61,117 bases of DNA from Candidatus Saccharicenans sp. (GCA_030018265.1 JASEFX010000011.1:1-61117); one strand, 5' to 3'; shown: positions 43,077-51,841, numbered from the stretch's first letter. A program made the numbers and translations. Notes: generated from the letters alone by a model not told the origin.

Positions 43077-44072
43077 ATGAGTTTTAAGGATATTCCCGGC
43101 AATGAGAGGACGAAGCAAATTCTGAAGCTTTCGTTGAGCAAAGGAAGGCTGCCGGGATCGCTGCTTTTTTTCGGTCCCTCCGGAAGCGGTAAATTGAGAA
43201 CAGCTCTCACCGTAGCCAAGGCGCTTAATTGCCTGGAGAAAAAAGATGATTCCTGCGACCGCTGCGACTCCTGTCTGCGGGTCGAGCGCGGTCAGCATCC
43301 GAACGTGCGGCTTGTGGTCCGGGAAAAAAACCGCGAGCAGATTGTTAAGGAACAGATTGAGGAAATAAATTATCTATCCAATCTGAGGCCCTGGAACCAG
43401 GGCCGGATGGTTTTCATCATCGATGAAGCCGACAGGATGAATGAAACCGTCGCGAATTCTCTGTTAAAAACCCTTGAAGAACCCGGACCTTTTGTCCACT
43501 TTATCCTGATCACAGAAGACCTGCAGATGATTCTACCGACCATCCGATCGCGCTGTCAGGTTTTAAGGTTTAACCCGCTGAGCCAGGAACACGTGGAAAA
43601 AGCTCTGCTGGAGCGCGGCTTGCCGCCAGAAAAAGCCAGGCTCCTGGCCGCTGCCTCCGAGGGAGACCTCGAGGCTGTGCTGGAGGCTGACTGGGAAGAA
43701 TTTATCGCCGGCCGCAATCAGGCCTGGGTGATGTTCAGACAGCTGCTGGAAAAGGGCGATTCGGAAGATTTTCTCAGCCTTCTTTCCGGCCGGACCAGGA
43801 AGGATTCCGTTTCCGATTTCCGGGAAGCGCTGAAATTTTTTGCTGTTTTTTTCAGAGATCTGCTGGCTGTCCACGAGGGTCAGAACGGCTATCTCCTGAA
43901 TCCCGACCTTGAACCAGAACTCATTAAGCTGGCGGCTGTCATCCCGCCTGCCACCGCCAGCCGGGCGGTTAGAAAAATGGAAGATTCCCGGAGCCTCTTA
44001 AAGAGGAACCCGAACTTGGCTATAATGGGAAATGAATTAATTTTGTTTTTCAGAGAGATAAGAAATGGCTGA
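43077..44072 (+). CDS. holB: DNA polymerase III delta' subunit
   Basis: 331-residue clamp-loader subunit. Modified P-loop GPSGSGKL (the Thr/Ser after Lys is Leu, consistent with a non-hydrolysing delta'), four-Cys zinc module CDRCDSCLRVERGQHPN, IIDEADRMNETVANSLLKTLEEP and TIRSRCQ. Full-length DnaX would be longer and have a canonical GKT. Begins 4 nt after uvrA; overlaps ricT by 8 nt. Confidence 0.9.
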   Translation: MSFKDIPGNERTKQILKLSLSKGRLPGSLLFFGPSGSGKLRTALTVAKALNCLEKKDDSCDRCDSCLRVERGQHPNVRLVVREKNREQIVKEQIEEINYLSNLRPWNQGRMVFIIDEADRMNETVANSLLKTLEEPGPFVHFILITEDLQMILPTIRSRCQVLRFNPLSQEHVEKALLERGLPPEKARLLAAASEGDLEAVLEADWEEFIAGRNQAWVMFRQLLEKGDSEDFLSLLSGRTRKDSVSDFREALKFFAVFFRDLLAVHEGQNGYLLNPDLEPELIKLAAVIPPATASRAVRKMEDSRSLLKRNPNLAIMGNELILFFREIRNG

Positions 44073-44751
44073 AGTGGTCTTGCTGCTGTCAGAGTCTACC
44101 GGAAAGATCATCAGGGCTACAAAGGGGGAAGAGCCCCTGGAGATAGGAGATTACTGCCTGGTGGACTCCGAGTACGGCGGCGACCTGGCTATTGTTATAG
44201 ATGTTAACAGCGAGGTGGTTCATTGCCCTAAGGCTGCTCAGAACGCCACCAGGATTATAAGAAAGGCCACTGAAGAGGACATCAAAAAATTTCAATGGTT
44301 GAGGGAGAAGGAAAAAAGAGCCTTTGAATTCTGTCTGAGCCGCATCAAGGCTCGGGGCCTGCCGATGAAACTGGTGGCCGTGCGCTATTTTTTCAACGAG
44401 AAAAAGGGCATTTTTTATTACACGGCGGACGGCCGGATTGATTTCCGCCAGCTGGTGAAGGACCTGGCGAAAGAATTGAAAATGAGGATTGAAATGCGTC
44501 AGATAGGCGTGCGCGATGAAGCCAAGCTGGTCGGCGGGGTAGGGGTCTGCGGCCGGATGCTGTGCTGTTTCTCTTTCATGAAGAATTTTGAGCCGATCAC
44601 GATTCAGAAAGCCAGAAAGCAGCAGATAGTCATCAACCCGACAAAAATCTCCGGTTTATGCGGACGGTTGATGTGCTGTCTGGCTTTTGAAGAAGAAACA
44701 AAGGGCAGAATGTATATAGAAGAATTTGATAACAATCTGCCTGAAGATTGA
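44065..44751 (+). CDS. ricT: PSP1-domain protein RicT/YaaT
   Basis: 228 residues containing the PSP1 C-terminal domain with the cysteine pairs GVCGRMLCC and GLCGRLMCCLAF. In Bacillus these bind an Fe-S cluster within the RicAFT complex that assists RNase Y. Adjacent to and overlapping holB, as in Firmicutes and many other phyla. Partners RicA and RicF are not in the window, so the role here is uncertain, though family membership is clear. Confidence 0.92.
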   Translation: MAEVVLLLSESTGKIIRATKGEEPLEIGDYCLVDSEYGGDLAIVIDVNSEVVHCPKAAQNATRIIRKATEEDIKKFQWLREKEKRAFEFCLSRIKARGLPMKLVAVRYFFNEKKGIFYYTADGRIDFRQLVKDLAKELKMRIEMRQIGVRDEAKLVGGVGVCGRMLCCFSFMKNFEPITIQKARKQQIVINPTKISGLCGRLMCCLAFEEETKGRMYIEEFDNNLPED

Positions 44752-44765
44752 ATTCAGTTCCCTGC

Positions 44766-45413
44766 TTACTTTTCCGACAGCTTGAACTGCACGCGGCTTG
44801 AGACGGCGATCAGAGTTTCATCCGGTCCAAAGGCTTTAACCTGCCAGGAATACCTTTCTCCAGGTTTCATCCGGGTTTTGACCTCTTCCGGAAGGATGAT
44901 GCGGTTTTCTCTGGTGGTGGCTTTCCACAGGACCTCGCTGTTGGAGATAGTTATCTGGTATTCCACGTTCTCTCCGAGCTTTTTCCACTCAAAATAAGCT
45001 GGCGGCTGGTTCATGTCGATCACCGGAGAGATGAGCGTGATGGAAGAGCCGCGCACGGTCTCCTCGTCTGTCAGCACAAAGCTGGGAGAAGGAAGCTGAT
45101 TGCGGGGAATGACAGCCAGAATGACCAGCGCCGCCAGGAGAGCCATCACTCCGGCCAGAGCCAGCTGCCTGACGGTGAAAAACGAAGCCACCTCTCTCCA
45201 CAGGCTGGCCAGCGCGCTCGCCCGAACTTCCTCTTTCTGCTCGAGCAGCTGCGGGTGGTTCTTGATCGTGCGGATGATGACATCCCTTTCTTTCAGCTTT
45301 TCGAAGCAGGAGGTGCAATTAAAATAATGTTCCTCGAAAAGTTCTTTATCCCTTTCGCTCAGTTTGTTAAGCAGGTACCCATCAATAAATTCTTCAAACT
45401 TGCAGTTGCTCAT
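44766..45413 (-). CDS. Anti-sigma factor with zinc-finger and periplasmic Ig-like domain
   Basis: 215 residues. An N-terminal anti-sigma zinc-finger domain with H29-x3-C33-x2-C36 (HYFNCTSC) and a preceding Cys4; a transmembrane helix about 83-103; and a periplasmic about 105-residue domain with fibronectin/Ig-like features (PAYFEWKKLGENVEYQITIS, GERYSWQVKAFG). It follows the ECF sigma gene on the same strand (65 nt gap), the classic arrangement of a sigma factor and its membrane-held inhibitor. The signal sensed at the envelope is unknown. Confidence 0.87.
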   Translation of the reverse strand: MSNCKFEEFIDGYLLNKLSERDKELFEEHYFNCTSCFEKLKERDVIIRTIKNHPQLLEQKEEVRASALASLWREVASFFTVRQLALAGVMALLAALVILAVIPRNQLPSPSFVLTDEETVRGSSITLISPVIDMNQPPAYFEWKKLGENVEYQITISNSEVLWKATTRENRIILPEEVKTRMKPGERYSWQVKAFGPDETLIAVSSRVQFKLSEK

Positions 45414-45478
45414 ATTTTCCGCCTTCCCTTTGTCTCAACCTTTTAGTCGTTCAACCCCGTAAAAGTTGGAAAATTTTT

Positions 45479-45976
45479 TCACCTTTTCAGCTCTTTTCTG
45501 ATTAGCTTCAGGGCATAGTTGACCAGTTCGCTGACCTTTCTGGGTGACACCCCGAGTCTGGCGGCCACCTCTTCTCGATTAAGTTCTTGATAATAATATA
45601 AATACAGGACTTCGCGGTATTTGGGCTTCAGTCTCGAAAGCGCCTTCTTGACCTTCTCGGACATCTCCACCACCTCCAGGGTTTCCCGGGGGTCGGGATA
45701 GGGTTCGGGCTCGGGAGCGTATTTCATCACCCTGGTCTTCTCTCTTATATAGTCGATTATCCGGCGGGAAGTTATGGTATAAACGAACGTGCCCAGCGAG
45801 GACTCGCCCCTGAATTCTCCCGTCTGGATTTTCTCCACCACCTGGGAAAGAATCTCAGAAACCAGATCCTCGCAGTCGGTGTTCTGGGCTCCCAGGGCTT
45901 TTCGCACCCTGAAGGTGATGATTGGCCGGTAGCGGACAATAAGTTCCTGAAGGTCTTCTTCCATCTTGCGAGTCAT
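45479..45976 (-). CDS. ECF-type RNA polymerase sigma factor
   Basis: 165 residues with only sigma regions 2 and 4. Region 2: DCEDLVSEILSQVVEKI and LGTFVYTITSRRIIDYIREK. Region 4: LKPKYREVLYLYYYQELNREEVAARLGVSPRKV helix-turn-helix. The pairing with a zinc-finger anti-sigma gene supports regulated release by an envelope signal. No clear autoregulatory ECF promoter is visible; a TTGAAA-16-GATATT in the upstream region is only a weak sigma-70 candidate. Confidence 0.93.
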   Translation of the reverse strand: MTRKMEEDLQELIVRYRPIITFRVRKALGAQNTDCEDLVSEILSQVVEKIQTGEFRGESSLGTFVYTITSRRIIDYIREKTRVMKYAPEPEPYPDPRETLEVVEMSEKVKKALSRLKPKYREVLYLYYYQELNREEVAARLGVSPRKVSELVNYALKLIRKELKR

Positions 45977-46117
45977 TTTTCAGCCTTTTTCGCTTTTTCT
46001 GCCAGAACTTTTTCCGGTAATTCATTCTGACAATATCACAAATATAAGCTGATTTTCAATTTTTTGTTTTTCCGGACGACTAACTTTTTGCCCGAAGAAA
46101 AGGAAGCGGAGGGCTTC

Positions 46118-46318
46118 ATGGCAGCTGCCTTAAAAAATTTAAGAATAAGATATTTCGCCACCGAAGAAGCCTTCTGCCGCTATCTGGAATTTTTTGCCCG
46201 CTGCCGGGGCTATGTGCTGGTGGAAACCTCTCCTCTGATTGAACCGGTGACGGCTCCTGGATCCGGAGCGTCTCTTTCTGCTGAAAGGAAGCGAGGGGTT
46301 AAGGATGAAAGAAGATAG
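46118..46318 (+). CDS. Tiny ORF upstream of the HD-GYP gene, possible PilZ-start remnant
   Basis: 66 residues from ATG 46118, preceded by a strong GGAGGG SD and overlapping the HD-GYP start by 14 nt, so it is probably translated and couples translation of the next gene. The segment LRIRYFATEEAFCRYLEFFA faintly resembles the first strand and helix of some PilZ domains, but the rest of the domain is missing; the tail is Ser/Arg/Lys-rich. It may be a gene remnant or a leader peptide. I do not recognise it with confidence. Confidence 0.5.
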   Translation: MAAALKNLRIRYFATEEAFCRYLEFFARCRGYVLVETSPLIEPVTAPGSGASLSAERKRGVKDERR

Positions 46319-47225
46319 GTCTAAGAAATCCTATGCTGAAGAAGCAGGCGAAATAAGAAAAAGCTCCCTTAAGGTTCAGGAAGAGACCAGGGTGAAGGCT
46401 TTCGACCTTCAATGGCTGAAGACCCACTGGAATCTCCAGGGCTGGGGAAAGGTAGCCTCCTCTCTTATGAATTCGCCTTACACTTCCCCATACGTCATAT
46501 CCCGGATAGAAGCGTTTATTAAAGCCAGCAGAATACTCGACAGGCTGGAGAATTCAGCCCGTCAGGAAAAACTGGCAAATCTTAACGGACTTAAAAAGAT
46601 TTTCTCCGATAACCGTTTTTTTAATTCTGAGCTGATCTATTTTCTGGCCGCGGCCGACAGCCGGGAGGAAAACATCGGTCATTCCCAGTTCGTGGCCGCA
46701 TACACCGTGATGCTGGCTGAAGCGGCCGGAGTGAACGACCGCCGGGCGCTTCTGGACATCGAAAGGGGGGCGCTGCTGCATGACCTGGGGAAAGTCGGCA
46801 TTCCGGACGAAATTCTCCTGAAAGAAGGTCCGCTGACAGAAGAAGAAATGGAAATCGTTAAATATCATCCTCTCATCGGTTTTGCCATGATTGAAGAGTT
46901 CAGCTTCCTTCAGGGAGCGTCTGAAGTCGTTCTTTTCCATCACGAGAGGTATGACGGTATCGGCTATCCTTTCGGGCTTGAAGGTGAAGCGATTCCGCTC
47001 GGAGCCAGGCTTTTTTCGATAGCTGATACCGTCGACGCCATCACCTCAGACCGGCCGTATCGAAAAGGGAGCAGTTTCCAGGTGGCGCTCGATGAGGTCA
47101 GAAACTGCATCGGCAGCCAGTTTGATCCAGCTCTGGTGGAGATAGCTCTGGAAATACCTCCTGAACGCTGGATGAAGGTTAAAGAAAAAGTTCAGAGGTC
47201 GCTTAAACTGCCGGTTGGAAACTGA
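46305..47225 (+). CDS. HD-GYP domain protein, probable cyclic-di-GMP phosphodiesterase
   Basis: 306 residues. The N-terminal about 115 residues have no recognised domain and are helical. The HD-GYP domain spans about 120-300: HSQFVAAYTVML, HDLGKVGIPDE (metal-binding HD), HHERYDGIGYP (GYP motif intact), ADTVDAITSDRPYR. The residues expected for c-di-GMP hydrolysis are present. There is no receiver or membrane domain in the chain. Convergent with ftsK, 13 nt between stops. Confidence 0.92.
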   Translation: MKEDRSKKSYAEEAGEIRKSSLKVQEETRVKAFDLQWLKTHWNLQGWGKVASSLMNSPYTSPYVISRIEAFIKASRILDRLENSARQEKLANLNGLKKIFSDNRFFNSELIYFLAAADSREENIGHSQFVAAYTVMLAEAAGVNDRRALLDIERGALLHDLGKVGIPDEILLKEGPLTEEEMEIVKYHPLIGFAMIEEFSFLQGASEVVLFHHERYDGIGYPFGLEGEAIPLGARLFSIADTVDAITSDRPYRKGSSFQVALDEVRNCIGSQFDPALVEIALEIPPERWMKVKEKVQRSLKLPVGN

Positions 47226-47238
47226 CCCTGCCGATCCC

Positions 47239-49581
47239 TCAGGATTTTGTGTCAGAACTTTTTGATTTCTGTCTTTCTTTAAGATAAGTCCTGGGGTCAA
47301 CGAGTATTTCCCGCGGTTTGGCTCCCTGAGATGGTCCGACTATTCCTTCCTGCTCCATCTGGTCGAGTATTCTCGAGGCCCGGGCGTAACCAAGCTTCAT
47401 TTTGCGCTGGAGGAATGAAGCCGAGGCCTGTCCGGTGGCCAGAACCAGCTCCACCGCCTGGTCGAAGAGCTCGTCCTTTTCGCCCAGGTCTTCTTCAAAA
47501 AGAAGGTCTCCGGTTCTTTTCAGGATCTGCAGGATCCTTTCGTCATACTGCGGCTCGCCCTGCTCTTTGACGAATTTAACCAGTCTCTGCACCTCGGGAA
47601 CAGAAATATAAGCGCAGTGCAACCTGATGATTCGCGGATAGTTCGGCGGCATGAACAGCATATCGCCGAGCCCGAGAAGCTTCTCCGCTCCGACGGTATC
47701 TATTATTACCCGGGAGTCAACCTTCGAAGGAACCTTGAAAGCAATACGGCTGTTGAAATTGTTTTTAATCGTGCCGGTGATAACATCTATAGAAGGCCGC
47801 TGGGAGGCCATGACCAGATGAATTCCCACGGCCCTGGCCAGCTGGGCCAGCCTTCCGATGCAGTATTCAACGTCCTGAGCGGAGGTCATCATCAGTTCAG
47901 CCAGCTCGTCGATGATGATCACTATGTAGGGCAGAGGTTTGAGTTTCTCTTTTTCTTCGTCCGAAAGTTTCCCTTTCTTCTGCTCCCGCATCGTCTTTAC
48001 CTGCTGGTTGTACTGTTCGATGTTTCTTACCTTCGCCTGGCTCAGAATGCGGAGCCTTTCTTCCATTTTTCTCACGGCGTCCATCAGGATGATGCTGGCT
48101 TTTTTCGAATCGTTGACCACCGGTGCCAGCAGGTGTGGGATTCCGTCGTAAAGGGTGAATTCAAGGCTTTTCGGGTCGATAAGAATCAGCTTTACTTCGT
48201 CCGGAGTTGCCTTGTAGAGGATGCTGGCAATCAGAGCGTTCAGCGCAACGCTCTTGCCGGTGCCGGTGGCTCCCGCTATCAGGAGATGAGGCATTATGGC
48301 CAGGTCGGTGACGTAAACCTCGCCGTGAACCGTCTTGCCGAGGGCAAAGGTCAGCTTCGAAGCTGAATTCTGGAATTTTTCCGACTGAATGATGTCGCGC
48401 AGCTTGATGATTTCTCTTTTGTTGTTCGGGATTTCTATGCCAAGAGATGATTTTCCTGGAATACGCTGTATCCGCACCGACTCGGCCGCCAGAGCCAGAG
48501 ACAGCTCCTCGCTCAGGCTGGCCACCTGGCTTACCTTAATCCCGGCGTCCGGGAAAAATTCGTAGGTGGTGATGACCGGCCCCGGATGGTATTCGCGCAC
48601 TTCGCCCGAAACCTTAAATTCCAGAAGTTTCTGCTCGATGATTCTCTTTTTCTCGAAAAGTTCTTCCCGGTCAATTTTTTCCGAAGGCTTTCCCGGGTCG
48701 AGCAGGGTGAACGGCGGGAAGCGGTAGCTGCCGGATTTTCTCAGGTCCGGGAAAAGCATTCCTCCTTCCTGCTCTCCGGCTTCTTTTTTCCTGGAAATCC
48801 TGGCTGCCCTTTCGGACGGTCTTGCCGGTTCTTTTTCTTCAGGAGCGGCTGGTGTTCGGAATATCTTTGTTTCTGAGTCGGACAGGGTTTTTTCAGCAGG
48901 TATCCCCGGGGTTTTCAGTTCGCTCCTGGCAACTTCGGTCGTCTGGCTCTTTTTTTCTTTACGGTGTTCTGTAATCCTGATGATCACGCTGGAGGAGGTG
49001 TTACGGAACAGCCGGGCGAGGAAAGCGATAGTTCTGGCCAGACTCCAGTGAGTGGTGAAAATCAGCAGCAAAGCCAGCAACGAAAGAAGAAAGATGAAGG
49101 ATCCGGTATGATTTAAATACCGCACGAAAAAGCCAAGAATCACCTGGCCAGAGAGACCGCCGGCCAGAAATTCTTTGCCCTTCCAGGGAAATTTTTCCAG
49201 GATGAGAATCAACAGAGGAGAAAGCACCAGGAGGTAAAGAACACCTGAGAGCGTTCGCCGCACCATCCGGGTGTGCTGACCCGGGAAAAGACTTCTGATT
49301 CCCAGATAGCCAAAAGCAAAGGGCAGAACAAGCGCGACCAGACCGAACACCTGAAGGAGGGTTTCAGCCAGCTGGGCTCCAAGCCGGCCGCCAAAATTGC
49401 TCACCCTCTGACCGGGAATGGCGGTGCTGGCCCAGGAAGGGTCAGCCGGGTTGTAGCTAACAAGGCTAAGAAATGAAAAGATCGAAAGAAAAATTAAGAT
49501 AACCGAGATTGTTTCGGCCAGAATTTTGTTCTTCCGGCTCCCTTTTTTCTCTTCCTTCTTTTCCTTTTTTGCTCGGGCCAT
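47239..49581 (-). CDS. ftsK: DNA translocase FtsK
   Basis: 780 residues. N-terminal membrane domain of four to five helices (about 25-200), basic/acidic linker (200-280), alpha and beta motor domains with Walker A GATGTGKSVA (about 438), Walker B IVIIIDELAELMM, and IIRLHCAYISVPEVQRLV. The C-terminal gamma winged helix (SASFLQRKMKLGYARASRIL) reads KOPS. Segregates chromosome ends at the septum and activates XerCD. It appears leaderless: an extended -10 box ends eight bases before ATG 49581. Confidence 0.96.
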   Translation of the reverse strand: MARAKKEKKEEKKGSRKNKILAETISVILIFLSIFSFLSLVSYNPADPSWASTAIPGQRVSNFGGRLGAQLAETLLQVFGLVALVLPFAFGYLGIRSLFPGQHTRMVRRTLSGVLYLLVLSPLLILILEKFPWKGKEFLAGGLSGQVILGFFVRYLNHTGSFIFLLSLLALLLIFTTHWSLARTIAFLARLFRNTSSSVIIRITEHRKEKKSQTTEVARSELKTPGIPAEKTLSDSETKIFRTPAAPEEKEPARPSERAARISRKKEAGEQEGGMLFPDLRKSGSYRFPPFTLLDPGKPSEKIDREELFEKKRIIEQKLLEFKVSGEVREYHPGPVITTYEFFPDAGIKVSQVASLSEELSLALAAESVRIQRIPGKSSLGIEIPNNKREIIKLRDIIQSEKFQNSASKLTFALGKTVHGEVYVTDLAIMPHLLIAGATGTGKSVALNALIASILYKATPDEVKLILIDPKSLEFTLYDGIPHLLAPVVNDSKKASIILMDAVRKMEERLRILSQAKVRNIEQYNQQVKTMREQKKGKLSDEEKEKLKPLPYIVIIIDELAELMMTSAQDVEYCIGRLAQLARAVGIHLVMASQRPSIDVITGTIKNNFNSRIAFKVPSKVDSRVIIDTVGAEKLLGLGDMLFMPPNYPRIIRLHCAYISVPEVQRLVKFVKEQGEPQYDERILQILKRTGDLLFEEDLGEKDELFDQAVELVLATGQASASFLQRKMKLGYARASRILDQMEQEGIVGPSQGAKPREILVDPRTYLKERQKSKSSDTKS

Positions 49582-49589
49582 CTTTTTTG

Positions 49590-49598
49590 ATTATATCA
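49590..49598 (-). promoter_or_regulatory. Extended -10, leaderless promoter of ftsK
   Basis: On the minus strand TGATATAAT (TGn plus perfect TATAAT) is followed by eight bases and ATG 49581. The -35 candidates are poor. It sits in the 34-nt gap after ksgA. Confidence 0.55.
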
Positions 49599-49615
49599 CA
49601 GGAGAAACCGCGTTT

Positions 49616-50449
49616 TCATCGCGGGTCATTTTTTTCTGGAATACTTTTCTGAAGAAGGCGGAAAATTTTTATCAGGGATTCCGGCTCGAGGTCTTCAGCT
49701 CTCGTTTTTTCTTTCAGAGAAAGAGAGCGCAACGCTTCCAGGATGTTTTCTCTGGACAGTCCGGAGCCTTCCAGGTTGCGGCTGAGAGTTTTCCTTCGCT
49801 GGCTGAAAGCTTTTTTCAAAAAGGCAAAAAACTCGCTTTCTTCTTCCGGAAGGAAAAATAGCGTCTGAGGCCTGCTCAAAAAGAGGACGCAGGCCGAGTC
49901 CACCTTAGGGGGCGGACTGAAAGCTCCGGGTCTCACCTGGAATAGCAACCGGCAGTCAAAATAATTTTGAAGCAGGACGGAAAGAGGCGAATATTTCTTG
50001 TTTCCGGCGGAGGCGGTGATTCTCTGAGCTACTTCTTTCTGAAATAGAAAAACAGCTCTTTCTATCAGATTTTTTGTTTCCAGCAGCACGAAAAGAATCT
50101 GGGTGGAAATATGGTAGGGGAGATTGCCGGCCAGCTTCACGGTTTCTCCAGGCTGGCGGCAGCGCTGGATGAGTTCAGAGAGCTTCAGACGGAGCACATC
50201 GCCGGCGATGATTTCGACGTTGGGCGGGCTGGTCTTTTCAAGCTGTTCGACGAGAGATAAATCTTTTTCTACAGCCAGAACCCGGCCAGCTCTGGCCGCC
50301 AGCGGGAAGGTTAAGGCTCCCTGACCCGGCCCGATTTCAATAATCAGATCTCCCGGTCGCGGGTCGACTGCCGCCACGATTTTTTCCAGCACTCTTTTTT
50401 CGTGGAGAAAGTGCTGTCCGAGAAGCTGACGCCTGGTTTTTCTGGCCAA
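49616..50449 (-). CDS. rsmA: 16S rRNA dimethyladenosine transferase
   Basis: KsgA: dimethylates A1518 and A1519 during small-subunit assembly. 277 residues with the SAM-binding EIGPGQGALT, a VEKDLSLVEQL acidic loop, the catalytic NLPYHIST and the C-terminal FSQRRKTLSRNL. Start TTG 50449-50447, with GAGGAAA upstream. Confidence 0.96.
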   Translation of the reverse strand: MARKTRRQLLGQHFLHEKRVLEKIVAAVDPRPGDLIIEIGPGQGALTFPLAARAGRVLAVEKDLSLVEQLEKTSPPNVEIIAGDVLRLKLSELIQRCRQPGETVKLAGNLPYHISTQILFVLLETKNLIERAVFLFQKEVAQRITASAGNKKYSPLSVLLQNYFDCRLLFQVRPGAFSPPPKVDSACVLFLSRPQTLFFLPEEESEFFAFLKKAFSQRRKTLSRNLEGSGLSRENILEALRSLSLKEKTRAEDLEPESLIKIFRLLQKSIPEKNDPR

Positions 50450-50496
50450 TTTATTTTTTCCTCAGATCTTTATTCGCCGGCTCGATATTTTTTTCC

Positions 50497-51738
50497 TCAT
50501 CTCTGCCAGGCGGGCGTCTTTTCTTCTGACCGGTGAATGATGACGGAAGCAGCCATGTTGCCGATCATGTTAACCGTTGTCCGGCACATGTCGAGCAGCC
50601 TGTCGACCCCGAGAATCAGAGCGACGCCTTCGAGCGGCACACCGATCTGTTTCAGGACCATCGCTAACATGATCATCCCGGCTCCGGGAACTCCGGCCGT
50701 GCCGACCGAGGCCAGGATGGCCATCAGGACAATCGTCGCCTGAGCGGTCAGGGAGAGCGGAATCCCGTAAATCTGGGCGATAAACACCGCGGCCACGCCC
50801 TGGTAGAGGGCGGTCCCGTCCATGTTTATGGTGGCGCCGAGAGGAACGACAAAGCTGGAGTATTCTTTTTTCACTCCTAAGTTATCCAGAGATTCAAGAG
50901 CTACCGGAATGGTCGCGTTGGAGCTGGAAGTGGAAAAAGCTATCAGCATGGCGTCAGAGGTCCCCCGGAAAAAACGGCCGGGGTTTATCCCTCCGAGGAA
51001 TCTTAAGAGAATACCGTTGATGACCAGTGCGTGGAAGGCCAGTCCGAGTATCGTGACCACCACATATTTAAGCAGGGTCAGCAAAATGCCCGCTCCAAAC
51101 TGGCCGATGATCGAGGCTAAAAGCGCCAGTACTCCGTAAGGAGCAAATTTCATCACCAGATGGACCACCTGAAGCACCGCCTCGTTGGCTCCTTCAAAAA
51201 ACTGAAGTAGTGGTCTGGATTTATCAGCCGGAATCAGCGTCAGACACAGCCCAAAAATAAGAGCCAGGAAAATTATCTGGAGCATTTCGCCCTCAGCCAT
51301 CGCTTTAACCGGGTTCGTCGGGACGATGTTCACTAAAATTGAGATAAGAGAAGGCTTATCCCTGATGGCTGAAATCCGGGTCTGAGCCGCCTGTTCATAG
51401 TTTTTCAGCAGTTCATGTTTCACCTGCTCGTTCAGCCCGGCCCCGGGTTTAAGCAGGTTGGCCGCCAGCAGGCCGATGGTGATGGCCAGAGCGGTGGTCA
51501 TGAGAAAATAGAGAAATGTTTTGATGCCGATTCGCCCGAGCTTTTTGATATCACCCAAACTGGCCGTTCCCAGCGTCAGGGAAAAGAAAACCAGCGGCAC
51601 CACCACCATCGTTATCAGACGGATGAAAATGGTCCCGACGGGTTCTATGCGCCTGGCTTCGGGACCGAAGATTAAACCGATGATCACTCCCAGAAAAAGA
51701 CCGATGAAGATCTTCGTGTGCAGCGGAATCTTTTTCAT
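50497..51738 (-). CDS. gltP: Sodium/proton-dicarboxylate symporter (GltP/DctA family)
   Basis: 413-residue transporter with about eight helices and re-entrant loops. The serine-rich motif FSTSSSNATIPVAL, NMDGTALYQG and GVPGAGMIMLAMVL ligand/ion sites are intact, indicating uptake of glutamate, aspartate or C4-dicarboxylates. I start at ATG 51738 (MKKIPLHTK, behind GGAG). An in-frame extension to 51831 would run through the predicted promoter. Confidence 0.93.
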   Translation of the reverse strand: MKKIPLHTKIFIGLFLGVIIGLIFGPEARRIEPVGTIFIRLITMVVVPLVFFSLTLGTASLGDIKKLGRIGIKTFLYFLMTTALAITIGLLAANLLKPGAGLNEQVKHELLKNYEQAAQTRISAIRDKPSLISILVNIVPTNPVKAMAEGEMLQIIFLALIFGLCLTLIPADKSRPLLQFFEGANEAVLQVVHLVMKFAPYGVLALLASIIGQFGAGILLTLLKYVVVTILGLAFHALVINGILLRFLGGINPGRFFRGTSDAMLIAFSTSSSNATIPVALESLDNLGVKKEYSSFVVPLGATINMDGTALYQGVAAVFIAQIYGIPLSLTAQATIVLMAILASVGTAGVPGAGMIMLAMVLKQIGVPLEGVALILGVDRLLDMCRTTVNMIGNMAASVIIHRSEEKTPAWQR

Positions 51739-51771
51739 TAATTTTTTTCTCCGGTTTATTCCATAGAAGAG

Positions 51772-51801
51772 TTTATATGCTAAAAGGCAGCCGGCTGTAA
51801 A
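51772..51801 (-). promoter_or_regulatory. Predicted promoter of gltP
   Basis: On the minus strand TTTACA (51801-51796), 18 bases, TATAAA (51777-51772). Its position inside the longer open frame supports the ATG 51738 start. Confidence 0.55.
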
Positions 51802-51811
51802 GCCCCCGCGG

Positions 51812-51841
51812 TTGACAACGGCTTCCAGCATAAACTAAAAT
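51812..51841 (+). promoter_or_regulatory. Predicted promoter of the response-regulator gene
   Basis: TTGACA (51812-51817), 18 bases, TAAAAT (51836-51841). ATG 51855 follows after 13 bases without an SD, giving a leader of only about 6 nt. Confidence 0.55.

Noticed and set aside
43077-44072. Annotation as DnaX (tau/gamma) instead of HolB
   Set aside because: The P-loop ends GKL rather than GKT/S, the length is 331 residues, and the ricT neighbour is typical of holB.
51739-51831. 31-residue N-terminal extension of GltP
   Set aside because: It passes through the predicted promoter and is not family-like; ATG 51738 has GGAG upstream and gives the standard MKKIPLHTK start.
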